A stretch of 64,000 nt of DNA from Rhodospirillaceae bacterium (GTDB lineage Bacteria; Pseudomonadota; Alphaproteobacteria; Rhodospirillales; JABHCV01). Position 1 is the first letter of the stretch. Each line of letters begins with the position of its first letter. Under the pieces are notes generated by a model, which was not told the DNA's origin, ran no database searches, and saw only the letters and a list, made by a program, of their open reading frames with translations. Location: the NCBI GenBank assembly GCA_018662005.1, contig JABJHA010000004.1, positions 248,001 to 312,000 on the forward strand. Direction: 5' to 3'. Positions 12,453 through 21,043 of the stretch are shown piece by piece. The translations under genes and the position numbers were made by a program.

Positions 12453-13388
12453 AATATCCCTGAAATAGGCGATGGTCCGCTCAAGGCCTTCTTCAAGTTC
12501 GATGGTTGGTTGCCAGTCCAGAGTCTCTTTAGCCATGGAAATATCGGGGCAGCGCTGTGTCGGGTCATCCTCAGGTAGCGGCTTTTCGATCAAGTTTGAT
12601 GATGAGCCGGTTAACTTCAACACTGTTTCGGCCAGTTGGCGAATGGTGAACTCATTGGGGTTGCCAAGGTTCATCGGCCCGGTTAAGGGGTCATCGGCGG
12701 CCATCAGGCGCACGAAGCCTTCAATCAAATCATCCACATAACAGAACGAACGAGTCTGCTGGCCTTCCCCGTAAATGGTAATCGGCGCGCCTTTCAGGGC
12801 CTGGACGATAAAGTTGGAAACCACACGCCCGTCATCGGGCAGCATCCGTGGGCCGTAAGTGTTAAAGATGCGGGCGACCCGGATACTTAAGTCATGCTGG
12901 CGCAAATAATCGAAAAACAGGGTTTCGGCGCAGCGCTTGCCTTCGTCGTAGCAGGCCCTGGGACCAGTGGTTGAAACCGAACCCCGGTAGCTTTCGCCTT
13001 GCGGATGAACTTCCGGATCGCCGTAGATTTCACTTGTCGAGGCCTGAAAAATTCTGGCTCCGGTCCTGTTGGCGAGATCAAGCATGTTGATGGCGCCGTG
13101 GACCGATGTTTTTGTCGTTTGCACCGGGTTGGTCTGGTAGTGGATGGGCGAGGCGGGGCAGGCCAGGTTGTAAATTTCATCGACTTCGATGTACAGCGGA
13201 AAGGTGACGTCGTGGCGCTGGATTTCAAAATACGGATTGTCCATGAGGGCGAGAATATTATCGCGGGTTCCGGTATAGAAGTTATCAATGCACAGGACAT
13301 CGTGGCCATCCGACAGCAATCGCTGGCACAGATGAGAGCCTAAAAATCCTGCGCCCCCGGTCACTAAAACCCTTTTTCTATTGCTCAC
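12447..13388 (-). CDS. UDP-glucuronate decarboxylase (UDP-xylose synthase) family SDR
   Basis: A 313-residue extended short-chain dehydrogenase. NAD-binding [15 protein letters not shown] is at the N-terminus, the catalytic serine stretch is [15 protein letters not shown], and the YDEGKR sequence holding Tyr-x3-Lys is the hallmark of UDP-xylose synthases. It also has FNTYGPRM and NLGNPNEFT, conserved in that family. The reaction would be UDP-glucuronate to UDP-xylose plus CO2, feeding a pentose into LPS or capsule. The start is well placed at ATG 13388. It is convergent with the asnB-like gene. Confidence 0.92.
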   Translation of the reverse strand: MSNRKRVLVTGGAGFLGSHLCQRLLSDGHDVLCIDNFYTGTRDNILALMDNPYFEIQRHDVTFPLYIEVDEIYNLACPASPIHYQTNPVQTTKTSVHGAINMLDLANRTGARIFQASTSEIYGDPEVHPQGESYRGSVSTTGPRACYDEGKRCAETLFFDYLRQHDLSIRVARIFNTYGPRMLPDDGRVVSNFIVQALKGAPITIYGEGQQTRSFCYVDDLIEGFVRLMAADDPLTGPMNLGNPNEFTIRQLAETVLKLTGSSSNLIEKPLPEDDPTQRCPDISMAKETLDWQPTIELEEGLERTIAYFRDIL

Positions 13389-13478
13389 GCTGATCTCTCT
13401 TGAACGTTAAAGGCGGTTTGAAACTTCGAGAACCTATCACCGCAGTGGCTTAAGTCCAAGCCGCCTTGAAAATACCGG

Positions 13479-14240
13479 TCATGTAGAAAGAAACCACCGC
13501 TCCTGGCCTTCAAGAACAAGGCATGTCAGCACATCGGTTCGCCAGGCACCGGTATCGATACCAATTCGGTTGGCTCTGATCGAAGGCAGACTGGCGACGG
13601 AATGACCGTGGATGATCACTTTGCCGAAATCGGCGTCGGATTTCAGGAACTCATCCCTGATCCAGATCAGATCGGGTTCTTTTTGCGCCTCCAGGCTGAC
13701 GCCGGGCTTGATTCCAGCGTGGGCGAACGCATAGTCCCCTTCCAGGTAGATTAAATCCAGAGACGCCAAAAATTCTATATGCGACCCTGGCATGGCGGCG
13801 CGCATTTCAGTACGGGCTTTCTCCACGACTGCGTCGGTAACCCTGGACATGGCAAGATTCTTCACGTTCAGACCGTAACTTTTCAGGGTTTCCCGGCCAC
13901 CGTTTTTCAGCCACGAGATCATTGCCCCCTCGCCATCAAGAAACTGCAACAGCATGTCTTCGTGATTGCCCTTCAGGCAAATCATCTGAAATCCCGCAGG
14001 CGGCGGCATACTCAAGAGATCCAGCACGCGCTTTGAATCCGGCCCCCGGTCAACATAATCACCCAAAAATATCAGAATTTTGTCATCTTCCGTGGGTGCG
14101 TCTTCGGCGTCGACCCCGATCATTTCCAGCAATTGCTCGAGCAGATCAAAGCGCCCATGGATATCCCCGATGGCGTAAAGGCGTTTTCCCGGCGGCAGGG
14201 CGGGATTCGCGGGTGTGATGCCCTGTTGTATCATGATCAT
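13479..14240 (-). CDS. PPP-family serine/threonine-type phosphoprotein phosphatase
   Basis: A 253-residue metallophosphoesterase with the three signature motifs in order: GDIHGR near residue 24, GDYVDRGPDS near 60 and GNHE near 90. Later metal-binding histidines fall in HAGIKPG and HGHSVA. The arrangement resembles bacterial PrpA/ApaH-type phosphatases, which act on phosphoproteins or dinucleotide polyphosphates. Two ATGs (14240 and 14234) are possible and neither has a strong ribosome-binding site. It is divergent from the EAL-like gene pair across a 141-base gap that must hold both promoters; no clear operator is visible there. Confidence 0.9.
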   Translation of the reverse strand: MIMIQQGITPANPALPPGKRLYAIGDIHGRFDLLEQLLEMIGVDAEDAPTEDDKILIFLGDYVDRGPDSKRVLDLLSMPPPAGFQMICLKGNHEDMLLQFLDGEGAMISWLKNGGRETLKSYGLNVKNLAMSRVTDAVVEKARTEMRAAMPGSHIEFLASLDLIYLEGDYAFAHAGIKPGVSLEAQKEPDLIWIRDEFLKSDADFGKVIIHGHSVASLPSIRANRIGIDTGAWRTDVLTCLVLEGQERWFLST

Positions 14241-14381
14241 TGGGGAATATATGATGGCATGGGGTTAAAATCGCAATATTTAGCTAAAAGGTAAACAAAG
14301 CCTTTTGATAAGTGACTATTAACGCTTTTCCCGTAACGTCATTTGTTTATATGTGCGGCTTTCAAGGACTTTAGAAGAAAG

Positions 14382-15629
14382 ATGGTTCAAACGGGCACCG
14401 TCATGACCTTTCCCGGCTCGGAAACGACGAGCGAGGAAACACAGCTTATTACCCGGTTACGGTTTATCGAGGATGACCGTTCGGGGCACTACGTCGTGCA
14501 TATTCATCTTTCGGGCCTACGTGCCTCTAACCGAAAGCCGCACTTTATAAATATTGCCGCCAAAACGTTCGATGATTTGCTGAGCAATTTTGATGTTACC
14601 CTTTTCAAGCTGAGCAATGCCGATCTGGTGTTGTTGTGCAAGGACGTACCGGTTGAGGAAATTGACCCGCCCATGCACAAGGCGCGTCAGCTATTTAGTG
14701 AAGATCCGTTGACTGATAGCGAAGACGGTTCAATCGATGATCGTTTTTCGACCTGGTATGATCTTGTTCAGCAGGGTGACTTTGCCTCGTTTGTTGAAAA
14801 CATCGAGCTGCTTTCCGAACAGGCTGCTGAACGGTTGCGCAAGGCCAGTGAAATGCTTTCCTCGAATTCCCTGCCAGGGGAGGATATGCGTCCTGCCGAT
14901 ATCACAGAGATTACGCTGCGTCTGCAAACGGTCGAGATCGAAGATATCATTCATTCCCAAACCGCCGTCGTTATCGAACCGGAGGGAAAAGGAAAAATTT
15001 TGTTTCGCGAACAGTTTGTCACCATGGTGGAGTTGCAAAAACGCGTTGCACCCAATATCAACCTGTTTGCTTCCAGCTGGTTGTTTCAATACCTGACTGA
15101 AACCATTGATCGACGCTTGCTTGGCGTTATCGGTCAGCGTGATTTTGAATTTTTAACCGATTCGATCAGTTTGAATCTTAATATTTCGACGGTTTTGGGG
15201 CGGGAATTTCAACGTTTTCATCAAACGGTCGGGGCTCATTCCTCCAGCATCGTTGTTGAGTTACAACTGATTGACGTTTTTTCTGAGATGGGTGCCTTTG
15301 CGGACGCCCGCGATATGCTTCAGGAAAATGGCTACCGGGTTCTTATTGACGGCCTTAATCCTCTATCTTTGCAATTTTTAGACCCGGCCCTGCTGGAAGC
15401 TGACATGATCAAAGTGAACTGGGGACCGGAGTTCATCAATGAAGATTCTGCCGATCGGGTCGGGGACATGACCCAGGTGGTGAAAAATGTCGGAAAGGAC
15501 AATGTCATTCTGGGGCGTGTCGATTCTGAGGAGGCGGTAGTCTGGGCCTTGGGCCTTGGGATCAACCGTTTTCAGGGTTTCTACGTTGATACCCTTGTCG
15601 ATGCGATGATGGTCAAGGGGATCCTCTGA
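14382..15629 (+). CDS. Degenerate EAL-like domain protein, first of a tandem pair
   Basis: A 415-residue soluble protein. Its C-terminal third follows the layout of cyclic-di-GMP phosphodiesterase EAL domains but lacks the catalytic set: IVVELQLIDVF in place of the LEITE strand, VLIDGLNPLSL instead of the DDFGTG loop, DMIKVNW for the KID strand, and GRVDSEEA instead of AEGVET. The terminal INRFQGFYV corresponds to the conserved QGY strand. The N-terminal half (HLSGLRASNRKPHF to ARQLFSEDPL) may be a remnant GGDEF-like fold. It is therefore probably not an active phosphodiesterase. I chose ATG 14382 because AGAAGAAAG precedes it. The next gene is a paralogue 2 bases downstream. Confidence 0.8.
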   Translation: MVQTGTVMTFPGSETTSEETQLITRLRFIEDDRSGHYVVHIHLSGLRASNRKPHFINIAAKTFDDLLSNFDVTLFKLSNADLVLLCKDVPVEEIDPPMHKARQLFSEDPLTDSEDGSIDDRFSTWYDLVQQGDFASFVENIELLSEQAAERLRKASEMLSSNSLPGEDMRPADITEITLRLQTVEIEDIIHSQTAVVIEPEGKGKILFREQFVTMVELQKRVAPNINLFASSWLFQYLTETIDRRLLGVIGQRDFEFLTDSISLNLNISTVLGREFQRFHQTVGAHSSSIVVELQLIDVFSEMGAFADARDMLQENGYRVLIDGLNPLSLQFLDPALLEADMIKVNWGPEFINEDSADRVGDMTQVVKNVGKDNVILGRVDSEEAVVWALGLGINRFQGFYVDTLVDAMMVKGIL

Positions 15630-15631
15630 AG

Positions 15632-16933
15632 ATGGCTGAGGCTGAAAACAAGCATCTGGCAAGTCAGGAAAAGCTGTTACTCGATTATATGCAGCGGCTT
15701 GAGGACCAAAAGGACGAGCATTTGGCCGTCCATCTGCATCTGTCGGCCTTAAAGCCCTACAATCGCCGCGACCATCATATACGGGCCGCTGAAAGCAGTT
15801 TTGAAAACCTGATCAAATCGCTTCATGGACAACTGTTCATGACCAAAAATTCTGACATGTTCTTCTTCTTTAAAGCCACAGCCCAGGCGCAAGCCGAAAC
15901 CGTGGTCCAGAAAGTGCGTTTCCTTTTTAGTGATGATCCACTTCTTGAAAATGAAGCGGCCGACGAGAACAGGTTTTCCACCTGGTACAACATCGCTCAT
16001 CAGTATGAAGAACTTCTTCATCTGATTGAAGGCATACTCGAGTCCGAGGACAAGCGTAAGAAAGAAACCCGCGCTCGCATGGACACGCGCACCTCCCTGA
16101 AAGTTCGTCAAAAGGAAGGTGAACCGATAACGCCGGAAATTTTGGCGCGGGTCGAAAGCGCTCTGGAGCGAACTGATCTTTCCAATCTGGTGCGCCGTCA
16201 GTTTATTTGTTCGATTGATGGTCAAATGATCCCCGAGCAGGCATTTTCTGAAATGTTCATTTCCATCGCAGATCTGCGCGAGACGATGGTGCCCGGTATT
16301 AACCTGCTGTCCAATCGCTGGCTGTTTCAGCATTTAACTGAAAGTCTGGATAAAAGGATGCTGTCGTTGTTATCAAAAAACGATGCTCTGACGATTTCCG
16401 GCGATATCAGTTTTAACGCCAATGTAACGACGCTTCTGTCAGACGGGTTTCAGGAATTCGACGAAAATATTATGGCTTCACGCCGGGGCTCGATGATCAT
16501 TGAATTGCAGAAGGTCGATATTTTCGCCGACCTGGGGGCTTACCTGTTCGCCCGTGAATTTGTTCAGGATAAGGGTTACCGGGTTTGTCTGGATGGTCTC
16601 ACCCACAACACGATGGCCATGGTTGACCGGGAAAGGCTGGGGGCTGATCTGGTTAAGCTGGTGTGGCATTCGGATATGGTAGACGGGGGCCCTGACATGC
16701 ACGAAAAAGTGCGCTCCGTGGTCAAGCGGGCCAATCCGTCAAAAGTTATTCTGTGCCGTGTCGATACCCGCGAGGCGATCGACTTTGGCCACTCGGTCGG
16801 CATCAAGATGTTCCAGGGGCACTTTGTTGAAAACCTGATTGCCGAAGATGGCCGCAGACGCGAGTTGTTGCGCCTGAAACGACGTATGGAACGCGCCGAA
16901 GAAGGCCCCGAATTCAGCGAAGACGACAACTAA
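15632..16933 (+). CDS. Degenerate EAL-like domain protein, second of a tandem pair
   Basis: A 433-residue paralogue of the preceding gene. Shared landmarks include HLHLSALKPYNRRDHHI at the N-terminus, VRFLFSDDPLLENE, NRFSTWYNIAHQ, GINLLSNRWLFQHLTESLDKR, SMIIELQKVDIFADLGAY and MFQGHFVENL. EAL-type catalytic acidic residues are again missing, with CRVDTREA in place of AEGVET. The C-terminus adds a charged helix (RRRELLRLKRRMERAEE) absent from the first copy. No signal peptide or membrane segment is seen. The two genes form a compact operon. They may act as a pair, for example as non-catalytic nucleotide sensors or protein-interaction partners. The stop overlaps that of cobT on the other strand. 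Confidence 0.8.
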   Translation: MAEAENKHLASQEKLLLDYMQRLEDQKDEHLAVHLHLSALKPYNRRDHHIRAAESSFENLIKSLHGQLFMTKNSDMFFFFKATAQAQAETVVQKVRFLFSDDPLLENEAADENRFSTWYNIAHQYEELLHLIEGILESEDKRKKETRARMDTRTSLKVRQKEGEPITPEILARVESALERTDLSNLVRRQFICSIDGQMIPEQAFSEMFISIADLRETMVPGINLLSNRWLFQHLTESLDKRMLSLLSKNDALTISGDISFNANVTTLLSDGFQEFDENIMASRRGSMIIELQKVDIFADLGAYLFAREFVQDKGYRVCLDGLTHNTMAMVDRERLGADLVKLVWHSDMVDGGPDMHEKVRSVVKRANPSKVILCRVDTREAIDFGHSVGIKMFQGHFVENLIAEDGRRRELLRLKRRMERAEEGPEFSEDDN

Positions 16934-17949
16934 TCCTTGTCACTGACCCCGGCTTCGGCAAATGTTGCCATGCCGCTGTGACAGGCGACGGCAGCCTTAA
17001 GCAAACCAACGGCCAGGGCCGCACCGGATGCTTCTCCAAGACGCATCTCAAAATTAATCAGCGCCGTTTTGTCGAGTTTTTGCAGCAGGCGAAGGTGGCC
17101 GGGCTCACTTGATACATGGCCGACCTGACAATGATCGAGCGCCCCCGCCATGGTTGCTTCCAGAACACTGGCCGCGGCGCTGCAAACATAGCCGTCAAGC
17201 AGCACCGGCACTCGTTTCATGCGCGCCGCAATGATCGCCCCGGCAATGGCCGCCAGTTCCCGACCGCCCAATCTCATCAGTGTATCCAGTCCGTCACCGC
17301 CGGTGTGGCGTTTGACGGCGTCTTCGACGCAGCCAATTTTCAGGGTCATTGCCTCGCCTTCGACACCGGTTCCCGGTCCGGTCCAGTCGGCAGCCTGTCC
17401 ACCGTAGAGGGCGTGGCAAATGGCGGCGGCTGATGTCGTGTTGCCAATACCCATTTCGCCAAGGCACAAAACATCACAATCGTCCTCGACCACTGCCATG
17501 CCGCGGGTAATGGCCTGGATGGTTTCGGCCTCGCTCATGGCCGGGCCTTGCGTGAAGTCAGCAGTCGGATTGTCAAGTTCCAGGGCGTCAACGTTCAGGG
17601 TAATGTCGAAGGTCTTGCACAACTGGTTGATGGCCGCCCCGCCTGCCTTGAAGTTGCCGACCATCTGTTCGGTAACGGCGGCAGGATAAGCCGAAACGCC
17701 CCTGTCGGTGACGCCGTGATTACCGGCAAAAACATGGGTCCGCGGGTTTTCCATACGCGGCGGGTGACGACCCTGCCAGGCGGCCAGCCAATGAGACAAT
17801 GCCTCAAGTCTTCCCAAAGACCCCGGTGGTTTGGTTAATTGCGGTTCGCGCTGTGCGGCCTGGGCCATGGACGCCGCGTCAGCTTCGGGAAGGGTCGATA
17901 ATAAAGCCCGGACATCGTCCAGGGTGTTGATAGCGGGAAGGGATGTCAC
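16930..17949 (-). CDS. cobT: Nicotinate-nucleotide--dimethylbenzimidazole phosphoribosyltransferase
   Basis: Makes alpha-ribazole 5'-phosphate from the lower-ligand base and nicotinate mononucleotide in nucleotide-loop assembly. The 339-residue protein has GSLGRLEALSHWLA near the N-terminus, the FAGNHGVTDRGVSAYP stretch, GEMGIGNTTSAAAI in the middle and the C-terminal Glu in TFAEAGV (about residue 332) expected to be the general base. It is divergent from cobS across 105 bases with no recognisable cobalamin riboswitch. This is the phosphoribosyltransferase CobT, not the chelatase subunit of the same name. Confidence 0.95.
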   Translation of the reverse strand: MTSLPAINTLDDVRALLSTLPEADAASMAQAAQREPQLTKPPGSLGRLEALSHWLAAWQGRHPPRMENPRTHVFAGNHGVTDRGVSAYPAAVTEQMVGNFKAGGAAINQLCKTFDITLNVDALELDNPTADFTQGPAMSEAETIQAITRGMAVVEDDCDVLCLGEMGIGNTTSAAAICHALYGGQAADWTGPGTGVEGEAMTLKIGCVEDAVKRHTGGDGLDTLMRLGGRELAAIAGAIIAARMKRVPVLLDGYVCSAAASVLEATMAGALDHCQVGHVSSEPGHLRLLQKLDKTALINFEMRLGEASGAALAVGLLKAAVACHSGMATFAEAGVSDKD

Positions 17950-18054
17950 GTGGGATTGACCTTTCAGAGTGCGAGATGGATTTCTTTTTGTCGGCCATTA
18001 ACCTATAACCGAATTTGAATTTCCGACACCGCTAATTTTGTAAAAGGACAGCCT

Positions 18055-18834
18055 GTGGCGAATGGCCAAAACAATCTGAATATTCTGGGCCGCTGGCTAC
18101 AGGATATTTTGCAGACAGCTGCCTTTTTGACCCGTCTGCCGGTGCCTTTGAGTGCAGATTCCAAAGCCCGCCCGCTGGCTAACGTGGCCTGGGCCTTTCC
18201 GGTTGTCGGGTTGCTTGTTGGCGGTTTGGCCGGTTTGGCCTTGCTGCTTGGCTTTCAGTTTGGCCTGCATCCCCTGGTCTGCGGATTGTTCGCCATTGGC
18301 CTGCAGGTCCTGATCACAGGCGCATTACATGAAGACGGTCTGGCCGATGTCGCCGATGGTTTTGGCGGTGGTGCCCGGGTGTCCGATAAATTGCGCATCA
18401 TGCGAGATTCATCGATAGGCAGTTATGGCGCGCTGGCGCTGATTTTTTCAATCACCGTGCGGGCTGGCGCCCTGGCCAGCATGATGACCCCGACAACCGC
18501 GGTTCTTGCCCTGATCACCGCAGCAGCGGTTTCCCGGGCAATGATGGTCGCCCTGATGAGCCAAATGGAGATGGCCAGAACGGACGGGCTAGCCGCCGCG
18601 GCGGGAAAGCCGGCCCATGATAAAATGCTGGTCGCCCTGGGGCTTGCCGCTGTTTCGGCGTTCCTGCTTCTGGGTGCCGCCGGGTGGAGCGTTCTCGCCG
18701 TTGCCGCTATCGCCGCCTTGGCTGTCGGCTGGTTGGCGAAACGTCAAATCGGCGGCCTGACCGGCGACGTTCTGGGAACCACACAACAAGTGACAGAAGC
18801 GGCAGCGCTGCTTTGCGTCGCCGTGGTGATTTAG
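18055..18834 (+). CDS. cobS: Adenosylcobinamide-GDP ribazoletransferase
   Basis: An integral membrane enzyme that joins adenosylcobinamide-GDP with alpha-ribazole (phosphate) to form cobalamin (phosphate). The 259-residue protein has several hydrophobic helices and the family motif ALHEDGLADVADGFGGG (about residues 95-111), whose acidic residues bind the metal. It also has the conserved early TRLPVP segment. A GTG start at 18055 preceded by AAAGGA fits best. The histidine phosphatase gene follows after 2 bases, so these loop-assembly genes are cotranscribed. Confidence 0.93.
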   Translation: MANGQNNLNILGRWLQDILQTAAFLTRLPVPLSADSKARPLANVAWAFPVVGLLVGGLAGLALLLGFQFGLHPLVCGLFAIGLQVLITGALHEDGLADVADGFGGGARVSDKLRIMRDSSIGSYGALALIFSITVRAGALASMMTPTTAVLALITAAAVSRAMMVALMSQMEMARTDGLAAAAGKPAHDKMLVALGLAAVSAFLLLGAAGWSVLAVAAIAALAVGWLAKRQIGGLTGDVLGTTQQVTEAAALLCVAVVI

Positions 18835-18836
18835 TT

Positions 18837-19484
18837 ATGTCATCAGTCCAGGTCACACGCTGGTGGTGGGTCCGCCACGCCCCGGTTCGGGATCATGTCG
18901 GCGTCCTTTACGGCCAGCGCGATGTCCCCTGCGATACCTCTGACAGGCGCTCTTTTGAAGGGCTGGCCGGGAAAGTGCCCGAAGGGGCGGTGTGGGTGAC
19001 GTCCCATTTGAGTCGCGCCATCGATACGGCGGCGGCGATCCTTGATGCCGGCAGCCCGGTTCCGGTTGACCCGGGCGATCCGATCGCCGAACCGGATTTT
19101 GCCGAGCAAAGCTTTGGCGACTGGCAGCACAACAGCTGGGATGATCTGCACGCCGCAGACAGCCCGGAATTTAAAACCTTTTGGGAAAACCCCGGCTGCA
19201 ACGCACCGCCCGGTGGTGAAAGTTTCGCCGATCAAATGGCCCGCACAGCCAAAACAATTGACCGCATTAACGGTGAGTTTCAGGGTCGGGATATCGTCGC
19301 TGTGACCCACGGCGGCACCATCCGCGCCGCCGTTGCCCACGCCATGCAGACCGAGCCGGTGATGGCGCTGGCGGTCACCGTTGATAATCTGACCCTGACC
19401 CGTCTTGATCATTTCTCGACGGGTCTGTTCAAGGGCCAGGGCGGGGATTGGCGCATCCTTGGCGTCAACCTGCCGCCGGTTTGA
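18837..19484 (+). CDS. Histidine phosphatase family protein, probable alpha-ribazole phosphatase (CobC-like)
   Basis: A 215-residue phosphoglycerate-mutase-like phosphatase. Catalytic-core features are WWVRHAPV with the phospho-accepting His, SHLSRAIDTAAA with the second Arg, the acidic EQSFGDWQ stretch and VTHGGTIRA with the second His. The usual RHG reads RHA here. In cobalamin loci this family removes phosphate from alpha-ribazole phosphate or cobalamin phosphate. The location between cobS and cobU supports that role, though sequence alone does not prove the substrate. ATG 18837 is chosen; the longer frame lies inside cobS. Confidence 0.85.
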   Translation: MSSVQVTRWWWVRHAPVRDHVGVLYGQRDVPCDTSDRRSFEGLAGKVPEGAVWVTSHLSRAIDTAAAILDAGSPVPVDPGDPIAEPDFAEQSFGDWQHNSWDDLHAADSPEFKTFWENPGCNAPPGGESFADQMARTAKTIDRINGEFQGRDIVAVTHGGTIRAAVAHAMQTEPVMALAVTVDNLTLTRLDHFSTGLFKGQGGDWRILGVNLPPV

Positions 19485-19500
19485 TAAAGGAATGTGATTT

Positions 19501-20025
19501 TTGAACAACAAAACCACAACCGCCCTGCCGCCACTGACCTTGATTCTGGGCGGCCAGCGTTCGGGCAAAAGCGCCTACGCCGAAAGCCTGATCGGCGAGG
19601 GCTGCAAGGCTGTCTATCTGGCTACAGGGCAAGCTCTTGACGATGAAATGAACGCCCGCATCGCCCTTCATCGCGCCCGTCGCGGCGATCACTGGTCGAC
19701 CCTTGAAGAACCGCTCGATCTGGCAGCTGCGCTAAAGGGGGCCCGTCAGCCGCTACTGATCGACAGCTTGGCCATGTGGGTCGCTAATCTTTTGCAAGCA
19801 GGTCGGGATGTCGAGGCGGAAACTTTAGCCCTTGTTCAGGCGCTGGAAAGTATTAAATCTGCTGTTGTTATTGTTTCGGATGAAGTTGGTCTCGGCGTCA
19901 TTCCGGAAAATGCCCTGGCTCGTGAATTTATTGACGCCTTGGGTTTGGCTAATCAACAAATTGCCGCCAGGGCTGAGCGGGTGATTCTGATCACCGCCGG
20001 GCTGGCGCAGGTATTAAAAGGATAA
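19501..20025 (+). CDS. cobU: Adenosylcobinamide kinase / adenosylcobinamide-phosphate guanylyltransferase
   Basis: A bifunctional enzyme (also named CobP) that phosphorylates adenosylcobinamide and transfers GMP to it. The 174-residue protein opens with LILGGQRSGKSAYAESL, a P-loop, and ends with VSDEVGLGVIPENALAREF, typical of the family. It starts with TTG at 19501, with AAAGG about 10 bases upstream. The nearby ATG at 19492 is followed at once by a stop, so it cannot be the start. Functional partners cobS and the phosphatase precede it, cobW follows. Confidence 0.94.
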   Translation: MNNKTTTALPPLTLILGGQRSGKSAYAESLIGEGCKAVYLATGQALDDEMNARIALHRARRGDHWSTLEEPLDLAAALKGARQPLLIDSLAMWVANLLQAGRDVEAETLALVQALESIKSAVVIVSDEVGLGVIPENALAREFIDALGLANQQIAARAERVILITAGLAQVLKG

Positions 20026-20035
20026 CTTCAGGCAC

Positions 20036-21040
20036 ATGAAAACTCCCGCCACCGTCATCACAGGCTTTCTCGGGGCCGGCAAAACAACCATGATTCGCCA
20101 CTTGCTGGAAAACGCAGGCGGCAGGCGTATCGCCCTGATCATCAATGAGTTCGGCGATATGGGCTTTGATCGCGAACTTCTGAACAGTTGCGGCATCGAA
20201 GGCTGTGCGGAGGGCGACATTGTTGAATTGGCCAATGGCTGCATCTGTTGCACCGTCGCCGATGATTTCCTGCCAACGATGGAAAAACTGCTCGATCGCG
20301 ACCTGCCACCCGATCACATTATTATCGAAACTTCGGGTCTGGCCCTGCCCAAACCATTGGTCAAGGCCTTCAACTGGCCTGAAATTCGGGCGCGCCTGAC
20401 CGTCGATGGGGTTATCGCGGTGATCGACGCACCGGCTGTTGCCGAAGGCCGCTTTGCCGACGATGAACAAGCGCTTGAGCCCGCTCCGGATCATGACAAT
20501 CCGCTGGAAGAAGTTTTTGAAGACCAGTTGTTGTGCGCCGACCTGGTGGTCCTCAACAAAGCCGACGTGGTTGACGCCGAAGCCATCAAAGACATTGCCG
20601 AAGGCCTGTGCTCCCACATGCGGGCCGGGGTCAAGGCGATCCCGGCGGTTAAGGGTGCCCTCGACATCAATGTGCTGCTCGGTCTGTCGGCTGCCGCTGA
20701 AGATGGTATCGAGGCGCGCAAGTCTCACCACGACAGTGAGGATGATCACGATCACGACGACTTTGAAAGTTTCACCGTCACTTTAAGCGACGTTACTGAC
20801 CTTGGCGGTTTTGAGGAACGTCTCGCTCAATTGACCGAGGCTCATGATATTTTACGCCTGAAAGGGTTCATCCATGTGCCGGGCAAGGACATGCGTCATG
20901 TGGTTCAGGGTGTCGGCCCGCGCATCCAGCGTTATTTCGACCGCCCTTGGGGCGAGGGCGAGGAGCGCCTTGGCCATTTGGTTGTCATAGGCCAGCGTGG
21001 TCTGGATCGGGACGCCATCGAAGCGGTATTACTGAGCTAA
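20036..21040 (+). CDS. cobW: CobW-family metal chaperone GTPase
   Basis: A 334-residue COG0523/CobW G3E GTPase, thought to deliver cobalt for corrin synthesis. It has the P-loop GFLGAGKTTMIRHLL near residue 10, the metal-binding NGCICC motif, the switch/Walker B region IIIETSGLALP and the guanine motif VLNKAD. A histidine/aspartate-rich patch (SHHDSEDDHDHDD, about 233-245) separates the GTPase and C-terminal domains and is a likely metal buffer. It lies directly before cobN (3 bases between), consistent with supplying metal to that chelatase subunit. Confidence 0.94.
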   Translation: MKTPATVITGFLGAGKTTMIRHLLENAGGRRIALIINEFGDMGFDRELLNSCGIEGCAEGDIVELANGCICCTVADDFLPTMEKLLDRDLPPDHIIIETSGLALPKPLVKAFNWPEIRARLTVDGVIAVIDAPAVAEGRFADDEQALEPAPDHDNPLEEVFEDQLLCADLVVLNKADVVDAEAIKDIAEGLCSHMRAGVKAIPAVKGALDINVLLGLSAAAEDGIEARKSHHDSEDDHDHDDFESFTVTLSDVTDLGGFEERLAQLTEAHDILRLKGFIHVPGKDMRHVVQGVGPRIQRYFDRPWGEGEERLGHLVVIGQRGLDRDAIEAVLLS

Positions 21041-21043
21041 CCC

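Noticed and set aside
13445-13464. Imperfect hairpin (GTGGCTT and AAGCCGC) between the phosphatase and the UDP-xylose synthase gene
   Set aside because: A 7-bp stem with a wobble and no T-run; it could be chance and is not supported as a terminator.
18684-18836. N-terminal extension of the CobC-like phosphatase
   Set aside because: It lies wholly within cobS in another frame, is arginine-rich shadow sequence, and ATG 18837 gives the normal family start.
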